Shown: positions 22,597 to 33,639 of the stretch, piece after piece
Numbering within the stretch: position 1 is the stretch's first letter
Layout: each line of letters begins with the position of its first letter
Source: Microvelia longipes
Lineage: Eukaryota; Arthropoda; Insecta; Hemiptera; Veliidae
Direction of reading: 5' to 3'
Assembly (NCBI GenBank): GCA_018340805.1
Contig: JACMZG010000008.1
Span: 15,415,522-15,479,521, forward strand
DNA: 64,000 bases
The notes under the pieces: generated by a model
Seen by the model: only the letters and a program-made list of their open reading frames with translations
Database searches by the model: none
What the model was told of the DNA's origin: nothing
Made by a program: the position numbers and the translations under genes

Positions 22597-22662
22597 AACT
22601 CGTCTCTTAAATACTAAAGTATCATAACGCCCTCAAGAGTTTCATATTATTAAGAATGGTAT

Positions 22663-22668
22663 ATTAAA
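22663..22668 (+). promoter_or_regulatory. candidate poly(A) signal ATTAAA
   Basis: Variant signal 67 bases past the kinase stop codon. In AT-rich DNA this is only suggestive. Confidence 0.35.
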
Positions 22669-22973
22669 TATGTAAATTTGACGATGGCCTTTTCTTTAAT
22701 CCATAGCTTTAATCCATAAAATACTGTAACGCTAGCCTAATAGGCTAATTCTATACGTAAATATTATGACATTTGTTTGTAGACAACATTATTTTGTTTT
22801 CCTATTTTCTCGACCTGTAAAAAATGCAGGTAAACATTTAAAAATTCGTCTAGAGTCCGTTACCTGAAGTATGAATCGTGGGATCAGTGCTGGTTTTGAT
22901 AATGAACCATCACTTCATTTCTCTGATCTGGATACTGGTTTTGTAATTTTATTTGATAGTATATCACTTGGTG

Positions 22974-23008
22974 CTACCGAGTTTTGCAAAACATGAATAG
23001 TTGACACA
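22974..23008 (+). repeat. dispersed 35-bp motif, copy 1
   Basis: CTACCGAGTTTTGCAAAACA followed by TGAATAGTTGACACA. Other copies are at 42376 and 52218, in different surroundings. Confidence 0.8.
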
Positions 23009-23601
23009 GTTTTATTTGATAGTATTCAAAATTAAGCTGAGAAAGATGATTTAATCGAAATCGTGGTCTGTGCTATATATTATTCAACATTGGATTTACT
23101 TATATTTTAGGATTCAATTATATTAAATTAATACTTTCTGAAATATTTTTATTTTTTTAAATAAAATTGGTATTTTTATGCTATTTAGTATTTGTACAAA
23201 TGACTACAAATTAGTATTTTCTACGCTAATGATTTGTAACAATGTCCTAAATCTTACCGATAAATCTTTCCGATAAAACCGATAAAAACAGTCTTGTGTA
23301 GGGTGCATACATGCACACGTTGTTCCATACAATCAGATGCTTTTATACCAAACTTTCCTAGGTATTATGTATCTTTTCTCAGAATTTTCCATAAGCCTTT
23401 TCTTAAGCGTAAGTGATTTGAAAACGCTCTTTTTCCCCATATGCTTTAATAGTTTGTAGGATTTCACCATACATAAACTTAATACTTATATATTGTTTAT
23501 CTATGGATTCCAACTCAACCTTTTATTAAAACTAAGGACACTACTTTGAAACAGTAACGTATTATGGTAGTAAGTATGGTTTAATTTTTTCTCTGTTACA
23601 G

Positions 23602-23732
23602 ATAAGGAGCTGGATATCGGGCACAAGCCGTGTAACTGGTTGCGAGAGCCGACACTTTCCTGGGAGCCCTACTTCTGTGTACTTCTCCAGGATGAGCAAA
23701 CACTTACAGCCTATAGATCTGAAGAACTCTCT
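23602..23732 (+). CDS. internal exon, possibly start of a PH domain
   Basis: A strong acceptor, TTTTTTCTCTGTTACAG, precedes the exon and a strong donor, GTAAGT, follows it. It takes one base from the previous codon and ends in phase 0, giving 43 residues. It includes KPCNWLREPTLSWEPYFCVL and QDEQTLTAYRSEELS. GC content is much higher than in the flanks. The pattern W-x-x-Y-F-C-V-L-L followed by T-L-T-A-Y resembles the first strands of a pleckstrin-homology domain, a lipid- or protein-binding module of signalling proteins. That fold call is inference, and I cannot name the gene. The kinase gene 1 kb upstream would lie in its intron or next to it. Confidence 0.7.
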
Positions 23733-24734
23733 GTAAGTTTCATTTTATTTTTTTTTATGTAGAAGTTTCTGCAATTAAAACTAAATTAAATTAGTTTCTT
23801 ATTTTTTATCCAGAAGTTTTAAACTTTTGGTGATAAAACATATAAAGTTTCACTTTTACTATAAAAGTTATCAATAAAATCACCTTGCTTTAGCTTGATT
23901 GGGCCGTCTTAAGTGACCATAAATTATATGCAGATATTTGTATTTATATGGATGACATCATAGAAGACCTATAACAATGCGTTTCATCAATGGAATTTAG
24001 CCTTATACGTACAATGTGGCCTTGGCGAGCAGAGCAGGCACGTTTGAATATGATTATATGATATCATATTCATCATATATTATATGATTATATATGAACG
24101 GTTAAATTTTACATTTACTTTGTCTCAAATAAATTTTGTTAGTGAAAGATAAATTATAAGCAATCTAAATATAGGTCTATTAATTAAGAAAAATAAAAAT
24201 AATTTTTAAAAGGAATATTTTAATTTATTATGTGTGGAGTGAATTCAAAACAAATTATATTTACGCTTAAATTAATATTGGGGTATTAATTTAGTTTATA
24301 ACTGTAACACTATATATGTAGTGTAGTATATACGAGCAAACAAGTTGCCGTGTATTGAGAAACATTAACTTAACTAACTTATTCTATAAGATTTGTAGAG
24401 GAGAAGAGAGAAAGGTTAATAGTTTTATTGGAAGTGAACGGAATCTGGATTTATGAAGCAATTCAACTTTTTTTTTAACTTCTATGGCATAAACAATACA
24501 TTACGAAAATATGGATTTTTTTTAAACGAGAACTGACAAAGAAATAGAAGAGTTTCAATAGGTTAGTTGTGATACGTGAACTACTTTAAGCCATAGAGAT
24601 ATATTACTAGAGGAGGTATATCATATCTCAATTTATGAGGAGGCCAGAAACATCTTTTCGGGACTCTCAAGGACTTTGAGAGTATACCATGTAATACATA
24701 TATTACATGATATGTATTGTGAAAATTAGAATTT
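23733..24734. other. probably intron, AT-rich
   Basis: CATCTTTTCGGGACTCTCAA near 24650 recurs in diverged form near 5190. Nothing else supported. Confidence 0.45.
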
Positions 24735-25030
24735 GCTTGTATTTTTGTGCGTTTATGTGTTTGTATGTGCCACGTTAACTGCCGTAAACATTAATAGTAT
24801 ACATGTAGTAATTATTAACCTTCAGTGCTGTAAATAGTTTTTGGTTGTAGTGCGATCAATATTTTTAATATGGTAGACCAATTGTAAAAAAAATATTTGA
24901 GCGAAAAAATCGTGTTACATATCGTTTTAAAGCTCTTGCAGAGTAGACAAATTAAATGTATATAACATGCATAAAATTATCAAATAATCGATAATTTTAA
25001 AATGACAGCCAATATGGTGGGCTAATTATT
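24735..25030 (+). repeat. dispersed repeat, related to 58612-58960
   Basis: TAACTGCCGTAAA, TTTGAGCGAAAAAATCGTGT, CATATCGTTTTAAAGCTCTT and ATGACAGCCAATATGG occur in nearly the same order as at the head of the insert in the satellite at 58612-58960. Confidence 0.75.
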
Positions 25031-25049
25031 ATTAAAATCTGCCGTGAGT

Positions 25050-26850
25050 TCTTGATGCAACGCATCAACTCAACAAACTTTTAAAGGAAGACATTATTAA
25101 AGAGTTCGAGAATAATTAGTGAATTGAACTTAATTAATAATAATCATAACAGTTAAAAAAGTGAGTATTGAAATGTTATGAATTTAACGAACGAATTTAG
25201 CATTGGTGCTAGATAGTTTCTTTGTTTTATCTACTTTTGTTAATTTACTTTTTAAGTTTAAGTTTTAAATCTTAAATAAATATTTGTGATTCTTTGACTT
25301 ATTGCAACCTTGCAATGAATAATAATAATAATAATAATAATGTAATCAAAATGACGTTACAGCCATTTGTGCATTGCGGGTCTATCTTTTATGTATTATT
25401 AAATGAACCCGGGGAATTGATTTATTTCCAAAACAAATCTTTGATTTTTGTGGTATCAATTTTTTACCTTTAAGAGGTATACCTTACATACCATTTCAAT
25501 CAGAAAATACGATCTTAGCCACGAGAAAGCTGAAAAATATTTTTAAATTCTTACGAAAAAATGTAAACTTTATGCAATAGTTAAACTTTTTGCCGTATTA
25601 TGGACGAATTTTTTGTTACTCTTAAAAAAATTATGTCAGTGTAAATTCTTAGGAAGCTCTAACGAGCGTTTTTGACGTTTTTAATTCTTTTAATGTGTTA
25701 TCCTTTCATGAGTAGAATAATTCAAAACGTGCAAGTTACTTATTTTTGGTTCAAGGTTTGAAATATTAATTTTAAACAAAATTTAAATCGCATAAATACT
25801 TATAAAAACAAGTATACATCTATTCTTTTTTAACATCTGTAATAATATTTTACTTGAATGAATCCAATGCCAAGCATTTTTTTATACAAGGTATTGCGTT
25901 ATTGTATAAAAAATGTTCACCAATCTTCAAATCAACAACTTCTTAAAATCAAAATGATTTGTATGAAAAATCATTTACAATTTGTTACAATTTTTTTTTT
26001 TTTTAAATCTCGTTATAAAAGGTAGAAAATTGTGTAATAATACTTTAGGCTAAGGTTCATTTAACAATGCCAACCTTTTAGTTGTTAAATCTGCCGTAGT
26101 TACAGCGCTGTCTGTCACTTAGATAAATATCCTTTGTGCCAACAAATGACTTAGCGGTCTTCAACTTTTTTACTATGAATAATGGTGCAGAAACCAAAAC
26201 GACATATTTTTAGTTTAGAAAGTTTAAGTCCTTTTTGGTTTTTTTGTTTCCTTAATATTAGTGACAAGAATGAATTAATCTTCTTTTTAGTACACAATCT
26301 ATAAAAATTTCCTGCGATACTTTTACTTTCATATAGGTTTGTATCTTATTATAAATGCCTTATAAAAAGTATAATATATTAGATTAAGGCACATTTATAA
26401 ATTTACATACCTTTTAAATGGTGAAATTATTTAATAAGATTTGTAACTAATTTTAATCAGCACATTACTTTTTCTTCTTTTAGTGAATTTTCGAAGATAT
26501 CTATGAATAATCTACAAAAATCTCGTAACTTTCAAACGCTACAAACATTTCGCTTGATACCAAAATCAAATTTGTTAATTTCCCGAACCTTATTGAATAA
26601 AGACCCCACAAAAAATCAGAAATATTTATATAGTGTTGGGATCGAGCTGAAATGTTAGTAGTAACAAACTACGAAGTTACATTTTATCATTAGTATTAGT
26701 CCAGTGTTATTGATAGACATGTATGTTATAAGTTAAACAAATTACTTTTTTTGATTAATACATTCGAGAATTCGTTTGTATCGTGGCAGTATGCCAATTA
26801 TATAAACAAGCAATATGACAAACTAATAAAGTAAAACAACCATATGGCTG
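25050..26850. other. AT-rich stretch with an (AAT)n tract
   Basis: (AAT)n at about 25317-25341. No gene or other repeat recognised. Confidence 0.5.
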
Positions 26851-26864
26851 TGAAGCGGCCCCCA

Positions 26865-26911
26865 GTGCCGACGGCACGTAGCGCCTAAGGCGCGAAGGTT
26901 GCAGAGCAACC
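26865..26911. repeat. three serial GC-rich micro-hairpins
   Basis: GTGCC-GAC-GGCAC (26865-26877), GCGCC-TAA-GGCGC (26881-26893) and GGTTGC-AGA-GCAACC (26897-26911), with 3-base loops and 3-base gaps. They stand in otherwise AT-rich DNA. Confidence 0.9.
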
Positions 26912-28195
26912 AAAACTCCGAGGGCTTCTTGTTTTACTTATGATTTATAAATGGATAATAATTAAGTACAAATTATCTGTTTGTATTTCGCTTAGCTCAC
27001 TTTATGCTAGAGTTGCAAGTAGGCAGAGAAATCATACTTTATGATTTCTGACCGGAAGATTATATTTTTCAGTCTAGGATAACCTCAGTTATCGAATTTT
27101 GCTCAGTTATCGAAAATTAAAAATTATAAATATTTATTAAAAAACTAATATTTGACCGATTGAATTAAACCTTGGAATGTACAACTAAGGCGGTCAATCG
27201 ATCCAAAAATCTCATTTTGATATTGATTGGCTATTCAAAAATGTTTGCTTTTACCTTGTCAGTTTTGCTAAGTATGATTGTTATTTATTTGACTTAGTTA
27301 TAATATGTGTTTTGAAATATTTATTTATTTGACTTTGTCGATTCTACCACCTTAAGGAAGTATTTTTTCCTTTATTCAGCTTTCATCGTATTTCAGGCAA
27401 TACCTCTTTTATGTTTACTAATTTTGTTATACCTATTCGCTTTACCTTTCTATTTCTTCACATATTTTAACCCTTTTAGCCTGTAAGACTAAATATTATG
27501 GAGAAAACTATAATTTATGTAAAATACAACTAAAATATACGAAGGGAAAACAAAGAATGTACAATTCCTTACATACAAGATGCAAAAACAATGGAACATT
27601 GGAAGAAACTTGAGAACTTTAAGATAGCTAAGTCAACGAACCTACGTGAAGTATGCTAAGTTTAAAGTTACTTATTAGGTGCTTCAACTTTGACTTAACT
27701 TTTAGCTAGTTATTATTTTGGTTTAAAAGCTATGATTTATCTAGCAAAAATATGATTTTTTTTGGAATTGACTCCTTTTAACATTTTTGTGTTGAATTCT
27801 ATAGATTTGACAGGATTTAAATTCTTTATCATCAAATTTTTTCTGTTAAAAATAGGGCACATAGTCCTTTAATCAAGGATATTACTTATAAAAATGTTAC
27901 AATTATATCAAAATACTTTTTCGGTCCTAGTTATAAATATCAGGTACCTCAGAACTTACCCTCACAACGTATAGAATACGGCTAACATTTGTTTATTAAC
28001 ATAAACAAATATTCTATATATAAAGAAAAACAAATATAATATAAAAACATAAATTTAATGTATAAAATATATTCTATTTTTTAATACATATAAAGAAAAT
28101 AATTATTGCCATGTATTTTCATTGCTTACAATGTACCTAACCTCCCACACACTTTAAACTACAAGACAGAAACATTATAGTATTATAATGAATCT
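26912..28195. other. AT-rich non-coding stretch
   Basis: No supported feature seen. Confidence 0.5.
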
Positions 28196-28199
28196 ACAA

Positions 28200-28455
28200 T
28201 GAGGGTCCTAAATTTTGCCTATACCCAGTTTCATTTAGGGTAAGGGATCTTTAACGAGTACCTGACAACGCACAGGCTCGAGACCACCGACTTTACGGCT
28301 CTTCTAAAGGACGTGGTGCGCAAAATTTTTATCCCTCTCATAAAAATCCCAGAGGCCCGTGCTGGGATTGAACCCATGACTTAATAGACTCGGAGGTTTA
28401 AAGTCCATTCATTCTGTGTATTGGCCGCGTACCTTAACCACTACACCACGGGTGA
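28200..28455 (-). mobile_element. tRNA-derived SINE
   Basis: On the minus strand TGGTGTAGTGGTTAAGG (28432-28448) is a classic A box and GGGTTCAATCCC (28364-28375) a classic B box, correctly spaced for RNA polymerase III. The head starts CACCCGTGGTG. A GC-richer body continues to about 28215. I could not identify a tail repeat or target duplication. It is not a functional tRNA: the arms do not fold into a proper cloverleaf around the anticodon. Confidence 0.85.
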
Positions 28456-28894
28456 CTCTAATATATTATACTTAAAAAAGTATATTTATGTTTTATGCTA
28501 CGCTGATTGTACAAAAGATTAAAATATATGCGCTGTTATTTAGCTGGAGACTTGTCTCAATTTGAAGACAAATAACTATGTTTTTGTGATTTATTGCGCA
28601 TAGTTCATTGTAGAATTTGCTGGATATTTGTTTTGATTTCATATAATGTTAAAATATTTATATACCTTAAACTATTATATTTTATATTTTATTACTTTGA
28701 TGGCAGGATAGTGTAGAATAATAAATATGTGCAATTATTTAGAGGCAGAATTGTGTCTTAATTGTAAGACAAGTTAAGGAAACATTTTTATTTATTGCAC
28801 GAGGTTTGTTGTTTTATTGCAATTTTATAATTTCTCTAAGGAAAATAACTTAATTGCATCTGCAGTGCTGAAACATTTTAGATAAACCTTTGCA

Positions 28895-28926
28895 ATATAT
28901 ATATATATATATATATATTATAATAT

Positions 28927-28987
<61 letters not shown>
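28895..28987. repeat. (TA)n microsatellite
   Basis: TA tract with one TAATATTA interruption. Confidence 0.97.
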
Positions 28988-28990
<3 letters not shown>

Positions 28991-29110
28991 ATATTCTTGA
29001 TCTGGGATTACCACTCTTTTAAAAAACTCTAATCTCTCTTTTTCTATGACCCCTACCTCATAAGCCCATTTTTCCTTGGCGAATTCGCTGAAAATGTTTA
29101 TACATTAGTA
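28988..29110 (+). repeat. repeat attached to a TA tract, copy 1
   Basis: CTTGATCTGGGATTACC, then CTATGACCCCTACCTCATAA and GGCGAATTCGCTGAAAA. The same order follows the TA tracts at 62530 and, more diverged, 37257. Confidence 0.65.
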
Positions 29111-29339
29111 GTAAACTTACGATCATTTGTCAGGAATAAAAAATTGTAAAAGAAAGACAATTTGTATATATTTGCATTAAAGGATCCTGATCGTCATCAG
29201 ATTAAATAATTTAATATACATACGGTCCATTAATATTATATTTATCTTTAAATATAATATTTAATTATTCTTAAAGAAGTTATATTTTCCAGATGGTGGA
29301 GTTAACATCTTATAGTCTATAACTACATTATCGAAACAA

Positions 29340-29362
29340 GAGGCCATCAGCCTCATGGCCTC
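29340..29362. repeat. GC-rich hairpin
   Basis: GAGGCCAT pairs with ATGGCCTC across a 7-base loop. More GC-rich sequence (GGGGGCCGG) follows. Confidence 0.8.
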
Positions 29363-29399
29363 CACGGCCTTAGCTCTGGGGGCCGGTTCGCGACTGTTA

Positions 29400-31520
29400 T
29401 ACTAAATATATTAGCTGCAACATATTCAAATTACCCAGAGAAATAATATAAAAATGAAATATATTGTTAATATTAATGACATGAATTTGTGGATCTATTA
29501 TTAAATTATTAATAATAGTATTTTCCGTATTACTTCATTGGCTCAAATGTAATACTTTCTAAGCTTTATTTAACCTTAAGTTAAAACACCCTTGTCTTAG
29601 TTTAGCTTATTAGTCAAAGGTCTATTGTTGGGTGAAGTAATATTACCTATATTTGGGTAAATATGAAATTCTGACGACAAGCGAAGCGAATCCGAAGTTA
29701 AAACATGGATAATTTATTTAAGGTTTCGCATAGCGAAATCGAAGTCTTAATATTCTGCGGTTGAGGGTAGCGAAACGGAAGTATTACCACTTTAAGTATT
29801 AGGTAAACATGAAATTCTAAGGATCCCTGTTCCAGAGTTTTATATTTAATTTTGTTGAAGTAATTAACTCATATAATTTCAGGTTTCAACTTCCTTCTCT
29901 CCAATTTTTCAAAATCTTTAATAGGATGAAAAAGCAAAATTCTTTAATCCTATCTTTAGGTTTATATTTTATTAGATTAGAATGACTGGCGCTTCAGGAT
30001 TTAATAAGTGGTCTATTGGAAGATAGAAGGATCAATTAATAAAACCCAAGGATAGAATCGGTATTAGTAAGGCCTGGGGAGGCTGAAGCGGGGGAGTCTT
30101 ATAATCTCGCCACTGACTTCATCCAAATCCCGTTTTATTCCAGTCCATTTTTAAAGACAGAGCGGCAATACAATAAGTTTGGCAGAGGCCAACTTATCAA
30201 AGTTTATTTTTTTATAATTATCACAAAAATTAAGTATGAATTTAAAAAAAATTAAATCTATTTATTCAATTGTAACAAATTTACAATTTAATAATGTTTT
30301 ATTATACAAAAATTGATCTAAACCTGATTTAACTTTTAAACTGATATTTACTAGTTTATTATTTACTGACGTATATAAAGATAAAATACTTAACTTGAAG
30401 AAGTCTATTTTTATCGAAAGAACTTAGCTAGGTAGGGGAGTTGTGCATAGAGGGGATCTCTAACATCCTCCGATCCTCAAGTTAGTTGTCTCAACTATTT
30501 GATTCTTAGCTCAGTCCGTTCTTACTGTCTTATTTTAAATCGCGAACTTTGAAGATTTACGATTGTTTTTTTTTTCTTTTTAATATATTTCATTTTAAAC
30601 AAAATGTCGAACGTGTGGAAGCTTTAATTATATGCAAGTTTCCTGTTTTCAACAATTGAATAATAAATGCATTTAATTTATTCACTTATGCAGTATTTTT
30701 GACCCACATTTTAAATGAAATAATTGTATAGTTTTTAAAAACAATTAAAACATTTTAATTTTAAATTCGCAATCTTCATCCTCTTATAGTTATCTGAACT
30801 TAAAAACAATTTTTTTAAATTGATAAATTTCTTATAATAAATGTGTGCTAAGTTATACTATCAGAACATTTTATATTATTTTAAATTATGTATAGTCAAC
30901 TAAATTTAACCATTTAATTTTGTGTTGAATATTATTATTTTATAAAAAAAAGTTTAACAAAGTTTTAATAAAAAAAACAATTTAAGATATTTTTCTTTGT
31001 AACTTTAGATGCTTCTATTCTTTATGTTTGTATGAGTTGGAGTTCCAAATTATCACTGCGATTTTTTCTTTATATTTTTGCCATAATATTTAATTTTAAC
31101 GTGTGTGCAATTTTTGCCATATAAGGACTTATTCTGACTCCTGGTATTTTTTAAAGTAAAAACTAGCGAACAATTTTCTTCTGACGTCTCATTATTTGCA
31201 ATTTTTACATTTTCTTTTTTTGTCAAAAAGTAACATTTTTACCGTTACCTAATTTTTTTATAAGTTTATTAGATAATAAACTTTATGGTTTACTTGTTTG
31301 ACATTATGAGTTATTTTTAAAGATTCTATTTTGATTTTTATGTATCATAACTCTCATTCATTGTTTTCTTTAAATGCTATTTGCTTTAGCTAGACGGTTA
31401 AAATTTTAACGACTTTAACCTTTAATTAAACTTAAATATATTAAGTTTACTTCCGGTAGTTAGTTTAGGAGTGATATGTGTATAAGAATGTGCATAAAGC
31501 TTATTTGAGTGGAAGTTAAA
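29400..31520. other. AT-rich stretch with degraded GCGAAGC motifs
   Basis: At 29680 GACAAGCGAAGCGAATCC, then GGTTTCGCATAGCGAAATC, echo the repeat motif found elsewhere. No gene recognised. Confidence 0.45.
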
Positions 31521-31526
31521 TTAGTG

Positions 31527-31637
31527 ATGGTGTTGTGCAATGGTCAGGCTGGCCAATACAAAGAAAAAATCGGCATGTTCGATATTTCGCCGATCTACTT
31601 TGGCCAGGAATTATTCATCAAATTGGGCTTCTATTAA
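31527..31637 (+). CDS. coding-like segment, unknown
   Basis: A frame from ATG at 31527, or from a possible acceptor at 31547, reads AGQYKEKIGMFDISPIYFGQ then ELFIKLGFY and stops. The third codon positions are rich in G and C in an AT-rich region, which favours this frame over the overlapping one that starts MVRLANTKKK. The other frame is followed by GTAAAC, a possible donor. I recognise no family. It may be a last exon, a tiny gene or a transposon relic. Confidence 0.3.
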   Translation: MVLCNGQAGQYKEKIGMFDISPIYFGQELFIKLGFY

Positions 31638-32262
31638 TTTAACTCAGGCTGAGGTAAACTTACTTCTTTCCTTTGATTTAATTTTTATTATATTCCGTAC
31701 TTATGTACGCAATACAGGGTTCCTTTGACCTATATGCTTGTAAATATCCATCTAATTCTCTTTGGGTAATATTTTTGACCCTTAAGCGTCGATGTATTAA
31801 AATTAAAAATTCCTAAGCTAGGATTTTTTTTAAAAAAAAGCGTGCTTTCTTGTTCAACAATCCATGTCTTGCTAGTTTCCAGCATATGCTTTATAACTTG
31901 AGCATTTTTTGTATTATATGTTTACCTATTACTTATTTACTTTGAACTTTTCAGAGAAAATGTCAATAATTACCCCATAGATTATACAATACTATTGGCA
32001 TCATTTCAAACTCGGCACTGCGCACCAGTTTTCCCCCTCATTGAAAGCTCTTTTTATGCCAATTTTCAGTGCATTTTTTTTTGAAAATCCGTAAAATTCT
32101 CAGAAACTCATTTGGTCATACTCCTGGGGATGATTAGCGATTATTTTTAAAGAAAATTCGCTAAAACGCTTATTTTATTTGTAAATATCAGTTATAGATA
32201 CAGAATAGCTATAGGCTGTAAACATTTCTCAACTTAAACGACAAGTAACAATTTATTCTATA

Positions 32263-33322
32263 TTTTTACTTTTCCTCATTTATACCTTACATATATAGGA
32301 AAAGTATTGTGTTTACGAAAAAAAATCCGAAAACGGGATGTCACCGGAATTAAATTTCAGGTGTTTTTAAGGGCTCCTAAGTGGTTTTCACAAAGTTATC
32401 TGTCTGTATGTGTGTCTGTTATATCTTCATAGCTCCTAGTGTATTTATGCTAAAGAGCAGTGGCGGCGATAACGCCGGGGCAGCCGGGGCGCCACCCCGG
32501 CAGTTTGGGGCATCAACTTCGACGGGGGGTATCATAACGAAGGTTTCATTCCCCCCTCCCTAGAATATACTAGAAAACAATTTATAATATCCATAATCCA
32601 CACTTAAGTTATTTTACATAAAAACGAGCAGTTCTGGGGGCACGGCAGTGCCCCAGCCAAGTCTTGCTTTATAAGATACAAGTTTCATATCCTTATAGAA
32701 ACGTGTAGAAGGCAGTACGCCTTCTACTGCTTCTGCTACTTATTAGTACAATAAAGACAACAAGAAAAAAAAACCTGTAATCACGCCAAAGTTGGTCCCA
32801 AGACCGAATAAAGTGAGAGGAATGTTTTTTCTTAGAAGGGCAAAAAAAACGCCCCCTCCCCATCCTCAGTGAAATGGGGGGTGGTTAAACTTTTTCAATA
32901 GGGGGCATCATTTCAGTTGTCTGCCCCGGCAGGGCATCATGCTTATCGCCGCCACTGCTAAAGAGTTGAAACTTTATACAACAAATTAGTCTAACGCTGT
33001 AGTTATGCTATTCGAAAAATATTTTTTATGACGTCACTAACCCGCCATGATGACAAAATTTGTTGAAATTTGGTAAAAGCAAACCTTTACTTAGTAAATA
33101 AGTACATTAAGTTTCGTTTCAATTCGCCAAGTACATCTATGATTTTTGTTGGATCATAAATGTTAAGCTTCATCGAGCGTGCTCAGTTCCGTGATGGGTG
33201 ACAGCTGAGAATGAAACGGAACTATTTACTGTTTGAGGACGAGCGAAGCGAGTCCTAAGTAGGGAGTATGAGCGTAGTGAATGCGATGTGATGAGGAAAA
33301 GTTCTTGGATACCCGATTTTTT
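32263..33322 (+). repeat. 5S-box repeat family, copy interrupted by hAT element
   Basis: Starts TTTTTACTTTTCCTCATTTA and ends GATGAGGAAAAGTTCTTGG; ACTTTTCCTCAT and ATGAGGAAAAGT form terminal inverted repeats of 12 bases. The 5S-like part at 33150-33212 has GATCATAAATGTTAAGCTTC and TGATGGGTGACAGC. GGACGAGCGAAGCGAGTCC follows at 33237. Without the 508 bases of insertion and target duplication the element is about 550 bp. Confidence 0.82.
32458..32957. mobile_element. non-autonomous hAT element, 500 bp
   Basis: The ends are CAGTGGCGGCGATAA in inverted orientation, a typical hAT terminus, and the element is flanked by a perfect 8-bp target duplication CTAAAGAG (32450-32457 and 32958-32965). There is no transposase. 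Inside are perfect hairpins GGGGCAC/GTGCCCC (32637-32654) and GTAGAAGGC/GCCTTCTAC (32705-32727). It sits inside an older repeat copy, so it inserted later. Confidence 0.95.
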
Positions 33323-33547
33323 TATTAGTAAATTATATTATGGATTTGGTGGAATTGTTGTTGTCATATTTATTGATAAGTTACGTAGGCATGCTCAAAG
33401 CGTATTAGAAGTTTTTCTTTTTAACTGCCACTAAGAGAAAAATAACCGTAAATGCAAAATTTCTATTTTCGAATATGCTTGGTATCTAATCTCTGAGTTC
33501 ACCTCAGTTTAATAAACTTGTTGCCTTATTTTGTTAATAATAAGCTT

Positions 33548-33593
33548 ATCGCATTTCGGCCTTTTGGCTAAGATCAAAGTGTAGTATCTTTTT
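33548..33593 (+). pseudogene. U2 snRNA retropseudogene, 3'-truncated
   Basis: CGGCCTTTTGGCTAAGATCA and the following GTGTAGTATCT are the diagnostic 5' end and branchpoint-recognition region of U2 snRNA. Similarity begins at the first U2 base and stops after about 46 bases; the Sm site and 3' stem-loops are absent, so it cannot be functional. It is flanked by a 13-bp direct repeat AATAATAAGCTTA (33536-33548 and 33614-33626) with an A-run before the second copy. This is the mark of reverse-transcriptase-mediated insertion. Confidence 0.93.
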
Positions 33594-33639
33594 CCAAAGA
33601 TCTTGTTTAAAAAAATAATAAGCTTATTTTTCTTTTAGA

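Noticed and set aside
28364..28448. A functional tRNA gene.
   Set aside because: A and B boxes are good, but the rest does not fold as a tRNA and a SINE body follows.
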